From contig VZRZ01006181.1 in NCBI GenBank assembly GCA_013398175.1, forward strand, positions 1,302,676 to 1,366,675: a stretch of 64,000 bases of DNA. The letters run 5' to 3'. The stretch comes from Climacteris rufus. Its lineage: Eukaryota > Chordata > Aves > Passeriformes > Climacteridae. Positions 50,385-62,300 of this stretch are shown here, piece by piece. How positions within the stretch are numbered: position 1 is the stretch's first letter; each line of letters starts with the position of its first letter. The notes below the pieces were generated by a model. It saw nothing but the letters and a program-made list of their open reading frames with translations. It had not been told where the DNA came from and ran no database searches. A program made the position numbers and the translations under genes.

Positions 50385-51110
50385 AGTAAACTGTGCCATC
50401 AGCAAAATTTCGTATTTCTGTTGTTCTCTGCTTTCTCTTAGATCGTTAATAAACATATTGAACATCCCTGGTCCTGATGCTGATCCCTGGAGCATCTTGC
50501 TATTAACCTCCTTTCATGCAGAGAATTGGGCACTTATTCCTTTCCTTTGTTTCTTACCTCTTATCTAGGTTTTAATCCATGTCAGGACTTTGCCTCCCAC
50601 CCTATGGGCAACAAATTTCTTTAATAGCCTCTTGTGAAAGACTTTATCAAAAGGCTTTTGAAAAGTTTAAATAAATTATATCCCCCCACCACCCCTTCTC
50701 CTCAGCCCAGTATTTCATTAACTCTTCCCCAGAATCCTAATAGGCTAGAGAAGCACAAGCCACACTTAGAGAAACTGGCAGACATGTTTATCTCTATCAC
50801 ATTAGATTCATCTAGAAGCTTTCTAACTCTATCTTTAATGATTTTTTTCAGTGTTTTCTTCTTGTTCTGAGGTAAGGCACTCTGTTTTATAATTGCATCA
50901 TCTTTAGCTTCTTTGTAAAACACAGTTGCAATAATCGCCCTCCATCCCAGCCCCTCAGTCCCACAGGCATTTGTACAAAAAGCTGTTTGAATAAGCCACT
51001 GCCTGCTTTGGTTAAGAGCTCAGCTGCTCTGAACTCCCCTTCCCTGGGCATTCCAGGGTGTTTACTATCCACTTGGAAGTCCCCAGTTTTATCTGTTGTA
51101 ACCTTTCTCA
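50385..51110 (-). pseudogene. Decayed CR1 ORF2 reverse-transcriptase region
   Basis: Read on the minus strand, the fragment retains the CR1 RT blocks in order with frameshifts and stops. There is an N-terminal region of the VTPIFKKG..NYRP type (about 50870-51020, heavily decayed). LNFSKAF followed by CACAAGAGGCTATTAAAG lies near 50620-50680. GSASGPGMFNMFIND lies at about 50445-50490, corresponding to the GSVLGPLLFNIFINDL block. AAATTTTGCTGATGGCACAG lies at about 50391-50411, corresponding to the KFADDT active site. The endonuclease domain and 3' end are not identified. It is an old internal fragment of a CR1-type LINE, inactive through many breaks. It is unrelated in position or strand to the CR1 pieces at 34105 and 53085. 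Confidence 0.82.
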
Positions 51111-53084
51111 TGCCTCTGACCTGTTTCCGCCTTGGAAAAACATCTAAAAATTACTCCCTCCTCTCACCTGTCTCCTCATTCCCCCAGGCGAAAAAAACCC
51201 AGAGGAGAAAAATACAGTGTTTCCCATGGGCCTCGTCCCACTCTAGCCATGGATGGTTTATCCTTCTGGTTAGCCAAGCACCCCTAAAGATAATATTGAT
51301 GGCCATTATGCACTTGCCTGGCTTTGCAAGGCCGCAACTTTAGACCACCTTGTTTGAAAGTAGCGATGGGCAGAGCTCTGTTAGTGCTGGGCATGCAAAA
51401 CAACACACTTATAGAGGGATTTCCACCAGTGTGGGAGAAGGGGTTGACATCCCAAAAGTATTTTCTGCATGTTGTGGGGCTGATTTTCTTCATTTCCTCC
51501 CAGAAAGACAGCTCTCCTGTTGAAATGAGGTGTTTTCAGTTCCATAGTGTGTTTCACCTAGCTCCCAGGTAGAACAAGATGTGGCCAAGCTGTGTATGTC
51601 GTGAGAGAGGAAAATCAGGCTTGCAAAATGTCCATTTGGTGTTATAGACACAAAGGTCTCTGTGCTGACCCTGGCAGCTGCTGCACACATGCCCAGCAGC
51701 AGTTTAGCATACTGCTCTGTAGCACTAGGCCCAAAGGTTGGCTCATGCAATGAATGACATGCACAGGTCTACACAATGTGCAGGGACTGAATTAATGCCT
51801 GGAAGACACTACAAGTTACTGCAGTCCCTGAGGCTCAGGAAAGAAGAGGGCTTGCAAAGGTAGCTGAGCATCCTGAGCCTGCCTACATCTTATCAAAACA
51901 GGACCCCTCCACCCTTCCACACACCCTGGAGTCCGCAGTCTAAAAAACAATTGATACTTTTGGAAAGTAGGTAACATTTGTCTTCCTCTTAGGTTACGCA
52001 TGCCTCTCTAACCACAGAGCCACTACCCCTACTTTATAATATTCAGCTCCCTTTTCAGCTGAAACCACTGCCATAAGCAAAAGTTCGAGTTACAGAGGAG
52101 ACCGAACAGCTTTGCAAGAGGTCTCTTCATGTCCCCACACTTACGGAGCTTCAGCACTGTCAGTCTGAGGAGGATGTTTTACCTGAATGGCTGAGGAAAC
52201 TTTTTATGTACTCTGAACACCAGCTGATGACTCATCATACTTATGTCCTGCAAGTTGTTATGAAGGCTGCCTCTGCAGGATGACTCCTGTGCTGTGGGAG
52301 GAATTGCTCCCTGCCCTGAGTTCTCCTTTGTAATCAGCTATTGTCTTCTTACTTGGCAGAACTGCACCATTTTGCTCCCAAGGGGAAGTCAGATGCCCAG
52401 AGTCTGAGCATAGGTTTGCCATAGTATGATTTGTTCAGCAAAGCTCATTATACCCTCCTTAATCGCAATTTTACATCTCCCTTGCAGCACTTTACATTTT
52501 GTTATATTGCTACAATTTGGGCTGGATTTCTGTATTTAGAAAATTCCTCACTTATAAAATTCCCTTTATCCATTGAGTCACTTCTCAGCATTACTTCCCA
52601 CCTGTGAGGAGATGTAGATGCGCCACATGGAAGTATGTCAGGGTCCTAGTGAGTGACCTCACATCATCTGGCTGTTCTCTGTGCTAATACATTTGCAAAT
52701 TTGTTTTAGGAATACAGCTACAGCATTTCTTCCTGCAAGTCCTAAGACCGCTCCCAAACCAGAATAGTTTGTTGCACCTACAGAGAGCTCTTGCACATCT
52801 GAAGAGGCTGTAATGTGACCTCCAGGCCTTGGGTGCCTGAGTATATCCATCACCATGCTGCCAGCCTTTCCTGCACCAGCTGTCCCACAGGCTCTGACTG
52901 AAGCATTCGGGGGAAAAGGCACTACGGGCAGTGCTCACAAATTCCCTGTAGGCAGCTCTTCCATTATGGTACAAATCCCCACTATTCAGGACTCAGAACC
53001 TGTGCTGCTCCTGTGTTTTGCTGCTCCTTGAAGTTTCACATATTTCCTGTTCCACGAGTCATTAGGAAGAGTTATTGACAAACA
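51111..53084. other. Non-coding stretch, no gene recognised
   Basis: The first part (to about 51200) might still be CR1-derived but no block can be assigned. The remainder is unique-looking DNA. ORFs of up to 118 codons show no domain. Confidence 0.45.
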
Positions 53085-53365
53085 GGAGCTGTTCAAAGGA
53101 GAGCAACTGAAATGATCAAGGGAGTGGAGGGATTGATTTAGAAAGAAAGATTAAAAGGATAAAGTCTGGAGAGATTGGTTAAACAGCAACTACTGTGAGC
53201 ATGATAACCTACACATACTTAAAAAGTATTTCAGAAACAGGAAAACACTAGTAGCATGATACATGGGGAGACAAGTGAAAACAGGCAGGAATTGAGAGTA
53301 ACCTGAATTTTCCCTTTGAGATTAGCTTTCAGACAATAGGAAAGGAAATGTTCTCTGTCACTACT
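53085..53365 (+). mobile_element. Ancient CR1 3' segment
   Basis: The phrases GGAGAGCAACTGAAATGATC, AAGGGAGTGGAGGG, GAAAGATTAAAAGGAT, GAGCATGATAACCTACACA and TTTGAGATTAGCTTTCAGAC follow the order of an old CR1 subfamily in its C-terminal/3' untranslated part (GAGCAACAAAAATGATCAAGG, GGAAAGATTAAA, GACATGATAGCAG, GGTTTAGGTTGGACATTAGG). It is much more diverged than the copy at 34105-34377 and lacks the terminal short repeat. Confidence 0.7.
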
Positions 53366-56300
53366 CTAACCTGATGGCAGCATGAAAGAAACCCAATTGC
53401 TCTCAATTTTATAAACCCTAGGACAAAAAATACTAGTAAATATAACATATGGTGGGATACCTAGGAATGGAGCTGGATTGAGGAATGGTGTCTTCCTTGT
53501 GAAGAGGCTACTTTGGGAGAAACTCTGGGCAAAGCAGCACTCTTTCAGACCCCCACACAAGCCAGGGAAGCCCCCCTTAGACAGCAGAGCTTGCTATATA
53601 CCTCCCCAGGTATCTGTTCTCCTCAGCTTGCAAGTGGAATGGCTTGTGGATGAGACTGAGACTTCCCTTGACAGGGCTATGTGCATGGGTGAGGTTCCTG
53701 CAATCCCCCCTCACCATCTGGCCCATGAGCTCTGATGTGCTACAGCCATTTTTCAGTTTTAATCTCGACAACTTCTCATGCCAGAGTGTGCAGCTGAGCA
53801 AGCCTGACCAGATGCTTATCAAGTGTAAATCGGTGCAAATGTCTATTTATATCAGCGGAGGCTGTGCACCACTCTTTATAATGAACCATGTGTCCATTGT
53901 GCATTCATGGACTCAGAGACGAAGACTAAAGAGACTACCAGATCATCTGTTTTGACCTTCCAAGTATCACAAGCCATTAATTTTCACCCAGTTACCCCTG
54001 GATTGAACCCAATAATTTGCCATTGACTAAAGCAAAAGTGTTTAGCTAAGAAACAAGTCTTTGAATGAGGTCACTTGTTGATCTCAAGACATTCAAATGT
54101 GACTAATCCTCTCCCTCATGTGAGAGTTTCTTACTGTGGCTAATCACCTTTGCTCTTTCATAAGAAGCATAGCTTCCATTTTAGCCTGCCTGGCTCCATC
54201 AGATGTTATCTGCTACCAAGGTCAGAGTTTGCTCATGTTCAAGCCACAAGGGCTGATAATTTGTGATCATCTTTATGTTTGCTCAGAGTTATCAGTCAAA
54301 AATGTTTTGAAGTGTGGGTTAAAAATAGTTTATTTTGAGAGTCACACAAGAGTATTTGATATTCTCCATGAAAATCATCATATATTAAAAGCATGTGTAT
54401 ATGGCTGGACTTAAGATCAACTAATCAATCAGCCTGTTTGTCTGACAGTCATAGCATCCCCCTTACCTGAATATTTGAACACATTCCAGTGATACTGGGA
54501 GCAACAGTAAAGTCCCTAACATGTTTATACTGTGGCATCATTGTCTTTGTGAAAGTAGTTGCTCCATCCAGACATTTCCTTGAGTTTATTCTCATGGTTG
54601 CTGCAGGACACAGTATCCTATGGGACATGGACTTGTGATCTGAAACAGTACAGCTGCTCTTACTACCAGAACCATGCTTAAGAACAGACATAGAAAAGTT
54701 TTGCTTACCATCAGTTTTCTCCTTTCAGCTACTAGGGAATTTGGGGTGCAAACAGGAGCCTGTGTTTTGAGTTCCTTTCTTCTAGTGGAAATATTTTTTA
54801 ATGGAGACAGTGAAGAGACCTGTAATAGCAAATTTGAAATGCACTTTCTGCAAATAGTGTGCAAAACTGACTTAAAATTTGCCGTGTCTACAAACATCCC
54901 TGCCAGTAAACTGATTTGTGAGATTGTTCATGGAAACACAGCAAAAAAAGGGGAGTGAACTCAGCAGAAAGGAATGAATTAAGAATTTGAAAGAAGATTT
55001 GTGGGTCATTCCTCAGGACCTGCTAACAGATTTAAGGCAGCTTATCAGAGAGCTGATTTGGAGGTATGGTTTCACAACCTGAGGCAGTGCTGTGCAAAAG
55101 TATCCTCGCTTGCATGGGAATCTCTCACAGGCCTTATAGGAATCTCCCTGGATGTGTTAATGGGCAAGATACCACAACACACTTCTGACCACAACTGCTT
55201 TCTTGTTTGTTTAGGCAGTTCCAGAGACACACTGTCTGAGAGTGATAGAGTCATGGGAAAATAGAAACTAAAGTAACTAGGTTTATGTCTTTTTCCCTCC
55301 TCTGCCCTGTAAAAGAAAGAGATGGAGTAGTTTATAGGGTGATTTGTTTGTTTTGACTTGTGTGTGTGAGCTTATTGATGGAAGGCTATGTTCAGGGACT
55401 GAGTTCTTTGTGGAGAGGACAGGAACTACCACAAGGGTTCTCACTGTTCCTGGAAGTAATACAATGATCCAAAGCCCTGTGAAATCCTGTCCACAGCACA
55501 GACCTCATCCTCGGAGTCACCCGTCTGCTTGTTCCTGCACAGCATAGTCACCATGGAGTTATGCAGAAATGTGAATTTCTTCAGCAGCTCAGACAAAACC
55601 TATGGCAGGCATGGAGTACTGGGGCAGAGACCTTGAAGGTGACTCTGTCTTCACTGGCGGCCAGTACAAATGAGGGAGCAGTCGGGTGATGTTCTCACAG
55701 TAATCGGTGTTGCTAGGGAGACCAGAGACTGTGTTTTCTCAACTGGAGCTTTTCCAGGATGCCTGCCTTCTTCACTAGATATTAGCTGCAATAATCAGTC
55801 ATGAGTGCCTGGATCACTGTGCTGAGCCCTGTGTCTGATAGGATAGGACACCATCTTCTGGCAGGTTGCAACTGGGAGTGCTTTAATAATATGGTTATCT
55901 GGGAATTACAAGCAGTAAGGCATCCAGAGGGACTTCAAAGCTACAGGTGGACTTAACAGCCTGGGGCTGATGCCCCTCAGTGGAAGGTGGTGCTATGGAA
56001 ATACATGAATGTTTGGAAGGGTTTCATTTATTTTTGTAAGCATCAATCTGGTTGCCACATTTCTGCTTTCTTCTACCACAGTTCTTTCTTTCTTCAAAGG
56101 TTCCTTTAATGGAGGACAGTGTGCAGCACCTCATAACAAAATGTACGATTCCCTGTCCATGGAGTTATTTCCCCAAGAATAGATGTTCTTGCAGTACAGC
56201 CCCAAACAGGTCTAGAACCTGTCTGTGCTACTTAGGTTTGATTAATTAATCAGGGATCTCCTCTGAATTTAAACTTTCTCCCAGAGGAAAAAAAAAAAAT

Positions 56301-58439
56301 CAGATTTATCCTGCAAAAAATTAACTGCAAAATGAAATTCCATACAAAAGCATGAATCTAAGACTGCAGGGGAAGATTAATAGAATTCAGGTAAACAAAA
56401 AACGATGGCATAAAAATATCTTTCCAGAATTATATGCTTCTCTAAAAAAAACTTCCAAACCCATCAGTCACTAAAAGCATAGGAAATTCAAAGCTAGTGT
56501 GAAGATATGAGGATCTCTAATAACAGTAAATACAGAATTGCACGGTGAAGCAACCTTAGGTCTGACTCCAGCAACGATTTCAGAAAAATCAGACATTCTG
56601 AGACTAACCTTGTCCATCCATTACCCACAGTGTCATCAGATCAATGGCCACAAAACTAGAATGCTTTATTCTCCATCGTTCTGAGGTTGTGCTGACTCTG
56701 GCCCTTCTTTACAGCCATGCACTCTCTACAGAAAAACACATATTTCACAAATTCCTCACTAGACAAATAGCACATCGAAGCCATCACTCTGCACTTGTCA
56801 TTCTGATTCTATTTACCCCAATTAAAAAAAGGACTGCAAAGCACAGGGCTAGCAGACATGAATCTCCTCAGCTCTGTTCCCTCCCTATGCTTGCGATGTA
56901 AAGAATGCTTTCATTGGGAAAGCAGAGCCTGACTCTTTGGAAACTTCTGTGCAGGATAGTCACTCTCATTGCCTACCCCTTTCCCAGTACAAGGAGCTGC
57001 ATGCCAGCAGAGATACTTACTCAGGTCCTCCACCAAATCCTGCCTCTGGTCCAGCAGTCCCACAATCCTGAGCTGGTGCTGTTCTTCAGACTCCTTGCCC
57101 ACCCAGGGAATCCCTGTTGGTGTTGCACTGTGCTCTGCACCACTGCCTGAGTTTTGCCGTGGAGAGGATGTTGAAAGGCACTGGTGCTGCTTTAGAACTT
57201 CTCTCTCTTTCCAAATTGCTGTCAAGATCACACAAGTACCAGAGCAGGAGCTCTTTTACAGATTCACAGTGTCTGGACCTAACTTTCTGCTGTGCACCAT
57301 TTATATTGTTATCTTTAATGCCCTGCAATAACTACAGCTGTTCTCTCTCTTTTGCAGGCACTGCAACAGAGGGGAACAGAGTGGTGGAAGGCCAGAAGCT
57401 GGAAACATGGGCTTTGAGGCACCCAGAGAATGCCTTGGGGTCACAGGGATCTGGTGTCTCCTTCCAGCCAGCTCTGTAGGTGTCAGTGAGCAGCAAGAAA
57501 CAGAGAACCAAGTCCAGCATTGGACTTGACACGTAACAATGTGTTTGGCTCCAAAACACACAAGGCATTATTTCTTGGAGATCTCAAGCAAAACAGAGCT
57601 GGAATATCTGATGGTTTAAAGCAACCTTGGCCAAAGAAGGGCTGCCACACATCTCAAACACGAAAGTGCAGGACTCTGCTGGGAACAGCCTTTCATACTA
57701 GAAAACACTTTTCTAATATCACTCTTTTTATGACTGAATCTGATGATGGCAGTGGCTGTTTTCTTCACAGTTCACAGAGAATGGCCATCAAAAAATAGCC
57801 AACTTTTCCTTCCTCTCTGATGAAAGTCTCCATAACCTTGGTGTGAATTTATAGACTGTCGTTGCATTTTGAGATGCCATATGTGCGAGAGAGCAAAAGG
57901 GAGGGAGACATTTTGTTTCCACAAATTGTGCCACGCTTAGCACTATTACAGCATGGTGGACAATGTATATCATTTAAAGTAGCAAGAAGAGGTCTGGGGT
58001 GAAGGAAGTTCTTGTGGTAAGCACAAATGTCTCTTGTCCTTGGGGACAAAAAAAAAAAATTTAAACCCACCCTCCACTAATTAATGTAATATAATCCATT
58101 CAAACAGGAAGAAAGTTCTGAATTGTTTTTTAATTATTTCCCATGAATAAATCTTCTTTGACAGGAAAGAATCAGCAGTACCCAGTGAAGGGCAACTATT
58201 TCATTGCAAGATTCTATTCAGCCTGAGGGTGACATCCTAGCTGGGAGATTTATGGAGAAACTACTATCACATCTGAATTTTTCGAGTCCCTTTACTTTGG
58301 TTGACCCTAATGATTTGGTGTCACCTTGTGGATTTTGCTAATCCTATCTTCTCTTACTCAGCAAATGAAGTCCAAAAGAACTTGAAACACCTCTGCTTCT
58401 GCTTTTGCTATTCCTCTGGCTATTAACTGTTGCAATTAC

Positions 58440-58545
58440 TGTTGTTGTTGTTATTAATCATAGTGGTATTAAAATTGCAGCCCCTTAGAAATTCTTGGAC
58501 TAGAACTTCACTGGAAAAAACACATAAGAAAAATACAAGTTTCTT
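58440..58545 (+). mobile_element. Possible second copy of the ancient SINE
   Basis: The order TTATTAATCATAGTGGTATT, GCAGCCCCTTAGAAATTC and AAACACATAAGAAAA loosely parallels the relic at 26935-27045. The match is weak and may be chance. Confidence 0.2.
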
Positions 58546-58562
58546 GATCTGCAAAGTTTATG

Positions 58563-58584
58563 ATTTATTTATTTATTTATTTAG
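58563..58584 (+). repeat. (ATTT)n microsatellite
   Basis: Five to six ATTT units in TGATTTATTTATTTATTTAT, followed by TTAGGC. Confidence 0.85.
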
Positions 58585-59261
58585 GCATTATTTGGGCAAA
58601 CAACCCATGGCACAGTGGCTTAGCATTCACAGCCACTGAAGCTGGATTGCACCTTTGAGATCCATTGCCTTGTTTCTGCAAATTACATCACCATGTGGGC
58701 AGTGTCTGGCTGTGTGTGCTTGGGTGTGTGTGTGCTGGTGATGTGCCTCCTGCCCCCCAGTTCCTGAAAGCAGAACTAGTGGTGGTGGCAGCACAAGTTG
58801 ATGGCTCTGTGCCAGGCTCTGTCAGTGCCAGAAGGTCTCCAGCCATTAGCCAAACTCAATTTTGTTATTGTCCTATTAAGAAAAGGCTGAGAACCATGTG
58901 GAGACATTTGAAAAGCTAAATCTAGGTTGTGATGGGAGGAATTAGGATAAGTTGAACACGACTGCTCCAGGCAAGCTATTGTGATTGTACCCAGGTCCTG
59001 AACCACAGGGTACATGCTGTCGTCCACACTCCTTCACACAGGAGCTCCGAACTAGTTCAAAGCTGCATTTGTGTGTCCACGGGATGCATGTCCCAGTCAC
59101 AGATCCCTGCTGCATGACAGGACCAATGAAATACCGACTCTGTACTGTGCTGATGCCATCAGCTCTTGGTTAGCTTGTTGTTTTCTATCTGCTCCACTCA
59201 CAGTACAGCATACTGCCATGTGATTAGGTGACCAGACCTTCAGTGTAGAATTAAAATGAAT

Positions 59262-59371
59262 GAAAAGAATAAAAATGAAACCCAAACAAAAAAAAAAAAA
59301 ACCAAACAAAAAAAACCAAAAAACAAACAAACAAAAAAACCCCAAAAAAAAAAACAAAAAACAAAAAAAAA
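59262..59371 (+). repeat. A-rich (CAAA)n-type low-complexity tract
   Basis: About 110 bases of A runs are interrupted by single or double C (AAACAAACAAAC, CCAAAAAAC). The phenylalanine-rich minus-strand ORF at 59097-59474 is a by-product. No adjoining retrotransposed body or flanking duplication was found. Confidence 0.85.
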
Positions 59372-62300
59372 TCATGACATGAAGGCAAGTGTCTAATGGG
59401 AAATAACAGTAATTAGTAAGGGTAGGAATAAAATTTAGTTCCTCATAATTTCCTGAAATGTTGTCACCCATCAACGTGCTGGCAATATTTTACCTTGGTA
59501 TTAGCATGACCGACTAGATGCAGCTTAAAATAACACCTTTTTCCAGGAATTGGAATGCTGATACAAATGGTCAGACTCTTCTCCAAAGTCTTGGCAAGCA
59601 ACTACAGGTCAATTATTATCATTATTTTTGCTATTAATCACGGTATTATTTACTATAGCAAAACAATTGCAGTTTTTCTCTCCAAGGCAAGGTTTATGAT
59701 TTTTGTTTCTCAGCCTTTCTTTTAAAAAAATGTTTAAAATTTTGCTCCCAAAGAGATGCAAATGCTCTAAAGAGACTTAGACCTACCAGATTGGGGCTAC
59801 TTTTAGACTCTTTTGACAGAACCCTTTAAAGCAGTGCCTGCTTTATCCACTGAAAGCTACTGGAATAAAACTCAAGAGAACTCCAGAAACAGTCACCCTT
59901 GCCCACTTGTAAATATGAATATCTTTGTGCTTTGTGTTGTGCTCAGCGCAGTAGGAAGCTGGTCTCAGTCTAGGGCTTTGAGGTGTTATCACAAAGACAG
60001 AGATGCACAAACAAGTAAAAGTAAGACAAGGAGGGAAAAGAAGCAGATACAAGGGGGAGAACAGAGTAACAGCAACATGATTAATTAATGAAAAGCTGAA
60101 CAAGCAAGCAATTCACCTTCTCTTTCAGGCTGCTAGAAAATGGCATCATAATCACTGATTTTTTCATTTTTCATTTTTGGTTCATTTTTTAGGGAGCTCT
60201 ACTGTGAGGTCATTCTCTCTTCACACTGGCAATTAAGCAGTTGCTTTAAAAACAGTATATAGAGAGAGCAAGGCACATAATTCCATTTCAAGAGATGCAA
60301 ATGAAACCGTTTGTCTAAATAATAAATAAATATAAGCAAGTCTGAAACAAATAGACATGAGAATGGGTCACTGCCTGTATGAATAGGGTTTGCACCCTTA
60401 GCTACCAACTAGGCAATGCCACAATTCTTTGCAGGATCATAATGCTGAGGCTATGATGCCAATGCAAGCAGTACTGGACAGGCCTTTATGATAGCTTTTC
60501 ACGTGGCTTTAAGCAAGCAAAACTCCTCTTTGATTGTATGCATAGTAGAACTTTTTCCTACTCTGCTAGCAGCAGAAGGAGCCCTTTAAGCCTGGAGGGA
60601 AGACATTTAGGCTTATCTCCATCAAGTGCTCCATCTAGAAAGTGAGGGCCAAAGGAAACCACCTGGCAGCCATCAGGACTTCAAAAAGCCTGATAATGGC
60701 ATTTAGGTCTTGTAGATTTTGGAGTCTGTAGGAAGGGTTGTGGTGGGCTGCAAGGGTGAGTAGGGGAGTGAGCTGGTGTCTCCTGCTTTTAGGGGTAGTA
60801 CAGTGGTTATGTTAAGGAGGTGGAAAGAACCACCTCCTGGGTTGTAGTCATCTACAGAAATAAGAATGTTCTAGTTTGTAGCTAGACAGCTATGTCAGAT
60901 GCTTTCAGAAATGCTTACAACCTAGATTCTAAAACGACCTAGGGAAACAAAAGGGAAAGATGCAAATCCCTCGGTTTTAGGTGCCAGGTTTGTGGAGTGG
61001 AAGCAAGGCATTTCAGCTCTCAGTGCTCCATGTGGAAAAATCAGGTGTTTCAGAAGAATAACAACCTGCAACTTTCTGCCAATCTCACTGGGGAAAGAAG
61101 GCAATCACCTTTGAAAGGTAGCGTGTGGGGTGGGAATCTCCCCTTGCTGATATGTGTGAAGAAATTTTGACTCTGGTGTGAAGAGTGCTGGTTTGCCTCC
61201 TTGCTCACAAGAGATGCATATGTGTGCCCTTAAAAGTACAGCAAAGGTCAGGAAATGTGCAGAGCCTGAGGTGGTGGGGACAGCCACCTTTGCCAGGCGT
61301 CGGGAGGGAGGAATTCTCAGCGCCTCACACACATGCAGTGTGTAACTGCTGCTAGAGCCCTGTGGAAAAGGAATGGAGGGTGGACCCTGTGGACCATTGC
61401 TGTAGCCTGAGCTGTGTGTATTGATTGAGGGAGCAGGTTTCTTCCATATATTCATAGAGGCTGGTTTAGCCTGAGCTGGGACTCAGAGACTGTGTCTCTC
61501 TTTCTCTGGTTATGATTTATGACTTCAATCCAATTTATAGCCATTTACAAGAATGCTGAACTGGCTGTAAATCAGTAAAAGACCATAAAATACTCATGGA
61601 ACTGCTGAAATCCATCTGGGTGAGCTTCCTTCCCTCCCAAGAGCAGCCATCTGAGGGCAGGAAGATGTAGCCTTCCCATCAAGCCCACTGGCAGTGATGG
61701 GGGTGGGGGTGAGATGTAGTGTTTTGCTGGAGGAAAAGGTAAAGGGAAAGAAGTTTGCTTTTTGAGAGCACACAGGACTCAGCTGAGCCATTGCCCAAGG
61801 ACCACGGTGATGATAGCAGCAGCTCTGTAGGGCTTCCTCAGAGGAGCTTCACCTGAGTGCAGGGCTAAGGCAAAATCCATGGGGAAACAGTGAGTAAAGT
61901 CACTTTCAGTGATCTATGACTGTCTTTCAGAAGGTCAGTGTTTTATTAAGTCAGTGGCTTTTGTGGGCAGTTCATGGGGAACACAGACATAAATGTCCAG
62001 GTTGTTTTTTTATTCTCACCAGCTGCTCTGATGAGATATTCTGGGTCAGGTTGGTTTGGTCATCACAGGTTAGAACTGCAGTCCTTGGGGATTTTGTAAG
62101 ACAATAATTTACCTGCCTCTCTTACCTAAAGATCATGTTCAGCGTTCAAAGAAGCCATCCAAGCAAAGGGCCCAATTGTGCCAATTTGAATTCTTACCCC
62201 AGTATCAGGGCAAGATGCAGTGTGCTACACAGGCACTGTATATATTAATTAGGCTTCACATCCTATCTTTGACTTCTCTGTAGCACAGATTTTTCGCTTC

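Noticed and set aside
57359..57477. Exon-like segment after TTCTCTCTCTTTTGCAG
   Set aside because: Good acceptor but weak donor, no recognisable protein content and no neighbouring exons.
59097..59474. Phenylalanine-rich ORF resembling a membrane protein
   Set aside because: It is the reverse translation of the A-rich low-complexity tract.
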